From NCBI RefSeq assembly GCF_003086295.3, contig NC_092054.1:39129294-39193293 (forward strand): a stretch of 64,000 bases of DNA, written 5' to 3'. Every line of letters starts with the position of its first letter. The stretch's first letter is position 1. This document shows, piece by piece, positions 47,201 to 56,874 of the stretch. The DNA is from Arachis hypogaea. Taxonomy: Eukaryota > Streptophyta > Magnoliopsida > Fabales > Fabaceae. The notes beneath the pieces are model-generated. The model was not told the origin of the DNA. It ran no database searches and saw only the letters and a list, made by a program, of their open reading frames with translations. The position numbers and the translations under genes are program-made.

Positions 47201-48965
47201 TGGTGCACGAAATTGTGATGTCCAGGCTCAAACTATTTCTGGCACGTGAGCAACTTGGTACGCGTAATCGTGATTACACATTCATAATTTGTCACAACTT
47301 CGATACAACTAACCAGCAAGTGCACTGGGTCGTCCAAGTAATACCTTACGTGAGTAAGGGTCGAATCCCACGGAGATTGTTGGTATGAAGCAAGCTATGG
47401 TCACCTTGCAAATCTCAGTTAGGCAGATATAAATGGATAATGATGTTTTCGAATTTAATATAATAAAATAGGGATAGAGATACTTATGTAAATCATTGGT
47501 AGAAATTTTAGATAAGCGAATGGAGATGCTTTTCGTTCCTCTGAACCTCTGCTTTCCTGCTATCTTCATCCAATCAGTCTCACTCCTTTCCATGGCTGGC
47601 TTTATGTGATACATCACCACTGTCAATGGCTACTTTCGGTCATCTCTCGGGAAAATGATCCAATGCCCTGTCACGGCACGGCTAATCGTCTGGAGGCATC
47701 ACCCTTGCCAATGGCTTCATCTTATCCTCTTAGTGAATAATATGCTCACGCACCCTATCATGGCACGGCTATTCATCTATCGGTTCTCGATCATGCTGGA
47801 ATAGGATTTACTATCCTTTTGCGTCTGTCACTAACGCCCTGCAATCGCGAGTTAGGAGCTCGTCACAGTCATTCAATCATTGAATCCTACTCGGAATACC
47901 ACAGACAAGGTTTAGACTTTTCGGATTCTCTTGAATGCCGCCATCATTCTAGCTTACACCACGAAGATTCCGGTTAAGAGATCTAAGAGATATTCATTCT
48001 AGCTTATTTCATGTAGAACGGAAGTGTTTGTCAGGCACGTGTTCATAGGGGAGATGGTGATGAGCGTCACACGTAATCATCACCTTCATCACATTCTTGG
48101 GTGTGAATGGATATCTTAGAAGCGAAATAAGATGAATTGAATAGAAAACAGTAGTACTTTGCATTAATCTTTGAGGAACAGCAGAGCTCCACACCTTAAT
48201 CTATGGAGTGTAGAAACTCTACCGTTGAAAATACATAAGTGAAAGGTCCAGGCATGGCCGAGATGGCCAGCCCCCTAAAACATGATCAATAGTCTCCTAA
48301 GATGAACAATGGATTAAAACTGAGACCAAAGATGCCTAATACAATAGTAAAAGGTCCTATTTATAATAAACTAGCTACTAGGGTTTACATGAGTAAGTAA
48401 TTGATGCATAAATCCACTTCCGGGGCCCACTTGGTGTGTGTTTGGGCTGAACCTGAGTGTTGCACGTGCAGAGGCCATTTGTGGAGTTGAACACCAGTTT
48501 CTGTGCCAGTTCGGGCGTTCAACTCTGGTTTTGGATCCTTTTCTGGCGCTGGACGCCAGATTTGGGCAGAGGGCTGGCGTTGAACGCCAGTTTACATCGT
48601 CAATTCTTGGCCAAAGTATAGACTATTATATATTGCTGGAAAGCCCTGGATGTCTACTTTCCAACGCAATTGGAAGCGCGCCATTTCGAGTTCTGTAGCT
48701 CCAGAAAATCCACTTTGAGTGCAGGGAGGTCAGAATCCAACAGCATCAGCAGTCCTTCTTCAATCTCTGAATCTGATTTTTGCTCAAGTCCCTCAATTTC
48801 AGCCAGAAAATACCTGAAATTACAGAAAAACACACAAACTCATAGTAAAGTCCAGAAATGTAAATTTAACATAAAAACTAATGAAAACATCCCTAAAAGT
48901 AACTAGATCCTACTAAAAACATACTAAAAACAATGTCAAAAAGCGTATAAATTATCCGCTCATCA
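47201..48965 (-). repeat. 5' LTR of element B
   Basis: 1765 bp, same ends as the 3' copy, few differences (for example cacggcatgg against catggcacgg near the 37551 and 47761 region). Low divergence fits a recent insertion. Confidence 0.93.
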
Positions 48966-49072
48966 GGCCTGCAACACAACACCAAAATAATCAAAACTGA
49001 TTGGTTAATTAGCCGTAATCTAATGTTTGTCATCATCAATTATGTTAGTTAATTTCTTAACTCAACACAGGT

Positions 49073-50484
49073 AATTTTTGGCTGAAATTGAGGAGCTGGA
49101 GCAGAAGTCTGATTCAGAGACAGAAAAAGCACTACAGATGCTGTCTAGATCTGACATACTTGTATTCAAAAGAGCTTTTCTGGAGCTACAGAAGTCCAAA
49201 TGGAGCGCTCTCAACGGCTATGGAAAGCTGACTTCCAGAGTCTTCCAGAAATATATAATAGTCCATACTTTGCTTCAGATTAGAAGGCCCAAAACGGACG
49301 TCCAATGCCAGCTTCCTGCCCCCTTCCAGGCGTCCAGCGCCCAAAGAGCAGAGACCAATGTACAAACACCCAAAGAGGACCCCCTCGCTGGTGTTCCACT
49401 CCCAAGAGACCACAAAGGACGTGGATCTCATCAAAGCTCAGCCCAAACACTCACTAAGTGGGCCCCAAAAGTGGATTTTAGTACTAAATAGACTATTTTA
49501 CCCTTACTAGTCATCTGTTTAGTATTTAAAGTATATTTTACATAATCATTCGAACAACATACTACCATTCAGTATTATTTCGTTTTTCACTTGTATTTTA
49601 CTTTAGTATGAGTTTCTAAACCTCCTAGGTTTAGGGGAGGAGTCCTGCTGAGTCCTATGAATTAATAAAAGTATTACTGTTTCTTCTTCGATCTGTGTTT
49701 GATCTATCTCTAAGATGTATATTCGATCTTCATCGTGGTGAATAGGATGATCTAACCAATTAGCTCTGTTCATCACATTAAGATAAACATGCCTGACAAA
49801 CACCCGCATCTACTTGGGTTCGTGTGAATACTTGGCCGGAAAGCACGAGCCAACAGCTATGTGTATACATCTCTCAGACGGTTAATCCACGACTTTGTTG
49901 GGGACTTCTCGAGACACCAGTTCAGCCGATTTCCGAGGAGATTAGGGTCTCCGTGGTATAGGCTAGAATCCAAAGAAGCAGCGTTCTCTGATCTAGAAGA
50001 TTCGACCTTGTCTGTGGCATTTTGAGTAGGATCGCCAAGAGATTGACTTACTAGAGCTTCACCCTCCGTCAGATTGAATGACCACAGGCAATGACGTTTG
50101 ACTTGTAGCAGAGGAGATCAATGACCACGGGCAATGGATTTGATCACTTACAGCCTGCCATTGAAGAAGATCATTCACAAGCAAGGAAGACAGTAATACC
50201 AGAGTTCGTTCAAAAAGACAAAGCAACTCCGACTCTCAACTCTATTCCTATCCTTATTTCTACTTAACATCCAAATATTTGATATATGACTTATAATCAT
50301 TCAAGGTTTACATAAACTCTCTGATTCTGCCTGACTAAGACCTGGCAAACAACCATTGCTTGCTTCAAGCCACAATCCTCGTGGGATCAACCCTGACTCC
50401 CTCAGGTATTACTTGGACGATCCAGTGCACCTGCTGGTACTGCTGCTGTACGAATAGTGTGGGGGTTTGCTTACACGCACACTA
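49073..50484 (+). repeat. 5' LTR of element A, second piece
   Basis: Continues from ggtaatttttggctgaaatt and ends CGCACACTA (the 3' LTR ends CGCACCA). Includes the compound-palindrome block (49290-49410), a GGAAAG module (49218-49250) and the U5 hairpins (50392-50437). Confidence 0.9.
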
Positions 50485-50490
50485 AGTTTT

Positions 50491-50508
50491 TGGCGCCATT
50501 GCCGGGGA
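50491..50508 (+). other. tRNA-Asp primer-binding site of element A
   Basis: TGGCGCCATTGCCGGGGA, six bases after the LTR. One mismatch to the site at 21397. Confidence 0.85.
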
Positions 50509-52192
50509 TTGTTGTGTTTGGACATACTGACGGATTGTCTTGCTCCCCTAGATCAGATAATTTTTATTTTTGTTTGAGCCTTTTGTTTTTGTTTTTTTTT
50601 TCTTAATTTTCGAAAATTTTTAAAAGTCTTTTTCAAAAATATTTTTCTTTTCTTTGTTCAATTCTTGTTCTTGGTTTGAGTCCTGCATGTTCATGCTTTT
50701 CAATTACAAAAATTTTAAAACTTTTCAAAAACCTTTTTTCATATAGTTTATTTTTGGCATCCTCAGCTTTCTGTTTGCAGTATTGATGTTCTTGTTGAGT
50801 TTTTTGTTTTTCTTGAGTCCTGTTTTCTAAAAATTTTTAAAAATATTTTTTTTTTGGTTAAATCTTGTGTCAATTTTTAAGTTTGGTATTTTCTTGTTAA
50901 TTTTCTTTTGTTTTTTGACAATTTTGTTTCAGTTTTCTAAAAATTTTAAGTTTGGTATTCTTTTTATGTTCTTGTATTTTTTGAGTCTTTAAATTTTGTT
51001 CTTTGTGATCTTGTGAATCTTCAAGGTGTTCTTGAGTCTTGTATGTGTCTTGATCTTAAAATTTTTAAGTTTGGTGTCCCTTTGTGTTTTCCTCCAAAAA
51101 TTTTTGAAAAACAAGGGTGCTAGATCTAAAAATTTTAAGTCTTGTGTCTTTTTTGTGTTTTTCTCTTTCATCATAAAATTCAAAAAATCAAAAAAAATAT
51201 CTTTTCTAACTAATTTTAACATAATTTTCGAAAATTTCATTTAAAAATTCATATTTTGATTTTAAAATTTTATCTTATCATATCTTAGTTGTCAAGTTTT
51301 CAAAAATCAAAATTTTCAAAATTAAATATCATATCTTTTTCAAAACTTATCATATCTTTTTCAAAATTTAAAAATCTTATCTTATCTTTTTCAAAATTCA
51401 AATCATATCTTTTTCAAAACTTTTTAATTTCTTATCTTATCTTATTTTTAAAATTCAAATCTTTTCTCATCTTATCTTTTAATTTTATTTTTATTTTTAT
51501 CTTTTCTTAATTAATATCTTATCTTCTCTCTTATCATTTTCAAAACCACCTAACTAACTCTCTCTTCTTAATTTCCGAAAACCACTTCTCATCTTCTCTC
51601 TCTTATTTTTCAAAAACCCCTAACTAACTCTTCCCTCTTTAATTTTTGAAAATAATATCTTCTTCTCTCTCTCTTCTTTTTCAAAATCACCTAACTAACT
51701 CTTAATTTTTAAAAATTACTCTCTCTTCTCTCCCTTCTATTTTTCGAAAATTAACATTTAAATTTTAAATTTCTTTTAAATTAATAACCTAATTTTCAAG
51801 AATAATTAAATAAATAAAAATAAACAAATATTTTAATTCTTATTTACTTTTTCTATTTATACTTCTTCTCTTCTCATCTGTATTATTCAAACTCTCCTAT
51901 CCCTATTTCTTCTTCTACCTACAATTCTTTATCTTCTTTTCTTTCTTCTTCACATCTTACTTGGAGCTTCTTGCCAACTGGCACAAGAAGCTTTCTTCTT
52001 TTCTCTTCTCTTTTATTCTATCTTCTTTTATTTACTCTTATCTGCTATTTTCAAGGTATTTTTTCTCTACTTATTTTATTTATTTTTATTTTTATTTTTT
52101 ATCTTCTTCTTCTTTCTTTACTTTTGAATTTAAGGAGGAGCTTCTTGTCTATTGGCATAGTCTCTCTTCTTCTTTTTCTTTTCTTCTTGTTT
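50509..52192 (+). other. leader region of element A
   Basis: AT-rich, with many TTTTCAAAA stretches and AAGTTTGGTRT copies (50879, 50948, 51066). Near its end GGAGCTTCTTG...TGGCA occurs twice (51963 and 52137). No credible ORF. Confidence 0.7.
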
Positions 52193-54919
52193 ATGACCAG
52201 GAACAGGGATAAAGAACCCCTCTTGACTCCTGATCCTGAACCTGAGAAGACTCTAATGAGGCATTTACAACTAGCTAAAGCACAACACTCCAAAAGAGAC
52301 CTTTCAGAAAGTTTTAAACAAGAACCGGAGGACATGACCGAACCACAAGAGGAGCCCAGAAAGGTCCTTGGTGACTTCACCATGCCTACCTCTGACTTTT
52401 ATGGTAGAAGCATCTCTGTACCTGCCATTGGAGCTAACAATTTTGAGCTTAAGCCTCAGTTAGTCTCTCTTCTGCAGCAGAACTGTAAATTTCATGGACT
52501 TCCAATGGAAGATCCACATCAGTTCTTGGCAAGTTTTTTACAGATTTATGATACTGTAAAGATTAACGGAGTTAATCCTGAAGTTTACAAGCTGATGCTC
52601 TTTTCCTTTACTTTAAGAGACAGAGCTAAGTTTTGGTTGGTTGCCCAACCAAGAGAGAGTCTTGACTCTTGGGAAAAGCTTGTAAATGCTTTTCTGGCTA
52701 AGTTCTTTCCTCCTCAAAGGATGAGTAAAATTAGAGTGAAAGTTCAAACCTTCAAACAAAGAGAAGGTGAATCCCTCTATGAAGCTTGGAAAAGATACAA
52801 GCAGTTTATCAGGAGATGTCCTCCTGACATGCTCTCAGAATGGTCCATCATAGGCGTGTTCTATGATGACTTGTTTGAGATATCCAAGATTTCCTTGGAT
52901 AGCTCTGCAGGTGGGTCTCTCCACTTGAAGAAAACACCTGCAGAAGCTAGAGAACTCATTGAGATGGTTACAAACAACCAATTCATATACACTTCTGAGA
53001 GGAATCCTGTTAACCATGGAATCTCTCAGAAGAAAGGAGTTCATAAATTTGAGACTCTGAATGCCATCTTGGCTCAGAATAAGATCTTGACCCAACAGGT
53101 CAACATGATTTCTCAACATCTCACTGGGATGCAAACTGCAGCTGGCAGTAATCAGGAAGCTTCTCTTGAAGAAGAAGCTTATGATCCTGATCAACCTACT
53201 ATGGAGGAGGTGAATTACATGGGAGAACCCTATGAAAACACCTACGATCCTTTATGGAGAAATAATCCTAACCTCTCAGGAAGGATCAACAGAAACCTTA
53301 ACAAGGTTTAAATAACAATCAAGGTGGTAGGAACCAGAATAGGTTCAATAATAGACCACCATTCCCATCTTCTCAAGGGAATATGGAAACCTCTAAGCAG
53401 AGCATTTCTGACTTAGATACTCTAGTTTTCAGCCTCTCTAAGACCACTCATAATTTTATTAATGAAACAAGGTCCTCCATTAGAAACTTGGAGGTGCAAG
53501 TTGGTCAACTGAGCAAGAGGATCCCTGAGATTTCTCCTGAAACTCTTTTTAGTAATACTGAGGTTAATCCCAGAGAAGAGTACAAGGCCATAACCATGGA
53601 GGATGAGGCCGAATTGGAGGAGAATGGGAAGGCGTTGAACGCTAGTGAAGAAGCCTTCACTTGGCGTTCAACGCCCATAATGGCAGCAAGCCTGGCGTTA
53701 AACGCCAGTGAGGAAGTTCTCACTGGGCGTTTAACGCCCATCCTGGCAGAAAAGCTGGCGTTGAACGCCAGCCAGGGAGCACCGGCTGGGCGTTCAATGC
53801 CCAAAGAGGAAGGCTTTCTGGCGCTGAATGCTAGTGAGGAACCCCTCATTGGGCGTTCAACGCCCACTCACCCAGGGAAGCTGGCGTTGAACGCCAGCTA
53901 GGACATCCCTGTTGGACATTCAATGCCCAGAATGCTAGAGGGACTGGCGTTTAACGCCAGTCAGGGTGGACAGTAAGGGCGTTCAATGCCCAATAAGCTG
54001 ACAGAGCTGGCATTGGAATCCAGCCCAAGCACACTCTTTGAGTGCCTGAATCCCACTCAAGAACCCTCTAGCCTAGAACCAAAGGAAACCATAAAGACAA
54101 TTGAGATTCCTTTGAATGCACTTCTGCAGCGCATAAGTTCTGATGACTACTCATCCTCAAGTGAGGATGAAGACTCTAGGGAAGAGCAAGTTGCTCGTTT
54201 TCTAGGAGCTCTAATGAAACTGAATACCAAGTTGTTTGGTACAAAGCGTCTGGAGGAAGAACCTCCACTGCTTACCAGAGAATTCCATGCTTTGGTTCAG
54301 CAAGAGCTACCTCAGAAGCTTCCAGATCCTGGATGCTTTCTGATTCTTTGCACCATAGGCACTATGACCTTTGAAAAGGCTTTGTGTGACCTAGGGTCAA
54401 TCATCAACCTCATGCCACTCTCAGTAATTGAGAAGTTGGAAATCCTTGAAGTACAACCTGCACACATCTCACTAGAGATGGCAGACAAGACGATGAAGAA
54501 GCCATATGGCTTAGTAGAGGATGTCTTGGTTAAGGTTGAAAACTACCACGTCCCTGCAAACTTCATTATCTTGGACATTGGAGAGGATGAAGATGACTGT
54601 GTCATCATTTGGAAGACCCTTATTAGCTACTACAAAAGCCTTGATTAATGTTGCTAAGGGAGAAATGGTTTTTCAAATAGGAGAGAACTACATCTTATTA
54701 AAGATGTCCAATCCTAATTTTCCCTCTGATAAGAAAGAGACAATTAGTGTGCCAAACCCTCTCTTTCTATGCAGAGCTTTACAGAGCTCCCAGACATCAA
54801 TTCTAAGTTTGGTGTTGGGTAGCCCTCAACAAGCTCTAAGCACAAAGGTACTAAGAAGAAAGTACCTAAAGGCTGGACGAACAAGAAAGTTCCAATTGAA
54901 GGCTTCTCACCCGGAATGA
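52193..54919 (+). pseudogene. gag-pro: gag-protease of element A, broken
   Basis: Homologue of the element B protein, from the ATG at 52193 (MTRNRDKEPL). The gag core is intact to about 53277 (GRSISVPAIGANNFELKPQL, AFLAKFFPPQRMSKI). A one-base deletion near 53278 shifts the frame, with a TAA at 53299-53301 in the proper frame. From 53383 the frame continues (SIRNLEVQVGQLSKR) into a 63-bp repeat array that is broken by TAG at 53899-53901 and TAA at 53974-53976. The protease part (53986-54648) has ALCDLGSIINLMPLS, then shifts frame near 54606 and carries on as GRPLLATTKALIN. The repeat array is absent from element B, apart from a short LLGRPM remnant. Not functional. Confidence 0.9.
53631..54022. 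repeat. 63-bp in-frame tandem repeat built of paired palindromes
   Basis: GGCGTTNAACGCC-type cores start at 53631, 53663, 53694, 53726, 53757, 53789, 53820, 53852, 53883, 53914, 53946, 53978 and 54009, alternating 31 and 32 bp with one exception. Two cores make a 63-bp unit of 21 codons, about six units. One core encodes ALNAS and the next GRSTP or a variant. The period keeps the reading frame. Confidence 0.93.
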
Positions 54920-55062
54920 GAGTTGTCTTCACTAAAAATACAGTCCTACCAGATACAGTGAGTCATGTCCTATCTCTAGAGCATGTAGAGCTTATTCATG
55001 AGAAGACAGGAAGAAAATTCACAGTCAGGGGCGAAAAGCTGAGCCCATACTCACCTCCGTAA
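54843..55062 (+). pseudogene. probable integrase C-terminal remnant
   Basis: A separate frame reads KVPIEGFSPGMRVVF, then HVELIHEKTGRKFTV and RGEKLSPYS, ending at TAA 55060-55062. The spacing and residues resemble the C-terminal tail of Athila-type integrase (an ELxxEKTGxxFKVNGxRL pattern known to me from family members). It sits straight after the protease, so the whole RT, RNase H and integrase core appear to have been deleted, leaving the end. Short match, so moderate confidence. Confidence 0.5.
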
Positions 55063-55102
55063 GGAGCTAAAGGTCAAGCTAGTGACTTTAAAAGAGAGCT
55101 TG

Positions 55103-55118
55103 TTGGGAGGCAACCCAA
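55103..55118 (+). other. TTGGGAGGCAACCCAA hairpin, element A
   Basis: Identical to the element B copy, about 40 nt after the integrase-tail frame. Preceded in both by GCTTG. Confidence 0.65.
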
Positions 55119-55244
55119 CTTTACTCAACTTTATTTATTTTATTTTTATTTTGTTTTTTTTTTCAGTCTTAGAGTCATGATCATGTGCATCAGTCCAGAG
55201 ACAGAATTCACATCAGTGAAAACAGAACACTCCAGAAAGAGTGT

Positions 55245-55360
55245 TAAAGTTGAACACCAGTGAGGAAGCCTTCCTGGGCGTTCAACGCCCCAAGAGGGAA
55301 GCATTGCTGGCGTTGAACGCTAGCCAGGAAGTAGCCCCTGGGCGTTCAAACGCCAGTGTA
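55245..55360. repeat. palindrome units between gag-protease and ORF2, element A
   Basis: Four units of the GGCGTTNAACGCC type, the first degenerate (gttgaacaccag), at about 31-bp spacing, matching the array at 41611-41785 in B. The frame 55241-55504 translates the repeats and is not treated as a gene. Confidence 0.8.
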
Positions 55361-55517
55361 GAGAAGCAGGGTATCTGGAATTTCCTAGCCTCTCAGGAAT
55401 TATTGGTCCCACAGAATCTTCACCTACTCCATCTACCCCACTTAACCCCACCCACTTCAAAAATCAAATTTCCCACCCAAACCAACTCTATGGCCGAAAC
55501 CTAACCCTACCCACTCC

Positions 55518-55525
55518 TATAAATA
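55518..55525 (+). promoter_or_regulatory. TATA box upstream of ORF2, element A
   Basis: TATAAATA in a cactcc-TATAAATA-cccctctcc context, followed by a CT-rich untranslated stretch and a (CTT)n run. 189 nt before the ORF2 ATG at 55707. Position matches element B. Confidence 0.6.
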
Positions 55526-55635
55526 CCCCTCTCCATAACCCTTCATACACACACCTCTCATACATTCTCTACCCCACAAGACCAAGCCCTCTCTCTATTC
55601 TCTATTTTCTTCTTCTTCTTCTTCATTCTTCTATT

Positions 55636-55655
55636 TTTGCTTGAGGACGAGCGAA
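55636..55655 (+). other. hairpin just upstream of ORF2, element A
   Basis: Stem TTTGCTTG/CGAGCGAA with two G-U pairs and an AGGA loop, followed by GTTTTAAGTTTGGTGTTGG. Equivalent to 41080-41097 in B. Confidence 0.75.
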
Positions 55656-55706
55656 GTTTTAAGTTTGGTGTTGGAAAAGCATATCTTTTTTTTTCCATTA
55701 CCATTC

Positions 55707-56874
55707 ATGGCACCCAAGGTTGGAGACTCCTCTAAAAAGAGAAAAGGAAAGGCAGTAGCCAATCCCTTTGAATCTTGGAAGATGGAGAGATTCATCACCA
55801 AAGCTCATCAAGACCACTTCTATGAAGTAGTGGCTGAGAAGAAAGTGATCCCTGAGGTCCCTTTTATGCTTAAGAAGAATGAGTATCTGGAAATCCGAAG
55901 AGAGATCCAGAGAAGAGGTTGGGAAGTCCTAACCAATCCCATCCAAGATGCTGGGATTCTCATGGTGTAAGAGTTCTATGCTAATGCATGGGTTACCAAA
56001 AACCATGACACTAGTGTGAACCCAAATCCAAGGAATTGGATTACCGTGGTCCGAGGAAGAATCTTAGATTTCAGCCCAGAAAGTGTGAGGTTGGCGTTCA
56101 ACTTGCCTCTATTGCAAGGAGATCCTCATCCTTACACTAGGAGAGTCAACCATGATCAGAGATTGGATCAAGTGCTCTCAGATATCTGTGTAGAAGGCGT
56201 ATAATGGAAAAGAAATTCCCAAGGCAAGCCCATTTAGTTAAGAAGGGTTGACCTAAAGCCCATAGCAAGAGGATGGTTGGAATTCATCCAAAGATTCATC
56301 ATTCCTACTAGCAACCGGTCAGAAGTGACCATTGACAGAGCCATCATGATTCATTACATCATGATTGGAACTGAGGTGGAAGTTCATGAGGTAATTCCTC
56401 AATAACTATACAAGGTAGCTGAGAAGTCTCACTCCAATTCCAGGTTGGCATTCTCCCACCTCATCTGTCATCTATGCAATTCAGTAGGAATTGTCATAAA
56501 TGGAGATGTCTCTATTGGGGAGGATAAGTCCATCACTGAGAAGTGAATGGAGCAAACCAGAGAGCATGCACAAGAGCCTGTGCATCCTCCTCATCATGAG
56601 ATCCCTGAGATGCCTCAAGGGATGTATTTTCCTCCCCAAAGCTATTGGGATCAATGGCAAACTTCTCTTGGAGAATTGAGCACTAACATGGAGCAACTAA
56701 GGGATGGAGCATCAAGGACATGTCACCACCCTCAATGAAATAAGAGAAGACCAAAGAGCCATAAGGAAAGACCAAAGGGCTATGAGGGAAGAGCAACAAA
56801 GGCAAAGGGATGACATAGAAGAGATCAAGCAGCACATTGGATCCTCAAGGAGGAGCACCAGACGCTACCATTAA
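55707..56874 (+). pseudogene. ORF2 of element A, five in-frame stops
   Basis: Homologue of the element B ORF2, from MAPKVGDSS. Core blocks IQRRGWEVLTNP, VVRGRILDFSPESVRLAFNL and RGWLEFIQRFIIPTSNR are recognisable. Stops at 55968, 56202, 56235, 56403 and 56544 lie in one frame from the ATG. The first three replace Gln codons, judged from B. A frameshift follows near 56705. Ends at TAA 56872-56874. Confidence 0.9.

Larger units (their letters stand above)
36991..48965 (-). mobile_element. element B: non-autonomous FIDEL/Feral-like retrotransposon, youngest insertion
   Basis: 11,975 bp, flanked by perfect ggcct duplications (36986-36990 and 48966-48970). LTRs of 1765 bp each, nearly identical by eye. 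On the minus strand: 5' LTR (47201-48965), tRNA-Asp primer site, long leader with a 987-bp duplication, intact gag-protease ORF (44311-41984), palindrome array, TATA-like site, intact ORF2 (41024-39876), hairpin, 3' LTR (36991-38755). No RT, RNase H or integrase. Confidence 0.93.
35485..49067 (-). mobile_element. solo LTR C, probably copia/Sirevirus-like, interrupted by element B
   Basis: Ends TGAAGGTTG (plus strand) and CTCAACA, flanked by perfect caggt duplications (35480-35484 and 49068-49072). The two pieces, 35485-36990 and 48971-49067, total about 1.6 kb. On the minus strand it starts TGTTGAGTTAAG and ends with ttcaacccccttctc and CAACCTTCA, a look I associate with legume Sirevirus LTRs. 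That lineage call is tentative. No ORF. Confidence 0.8.
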
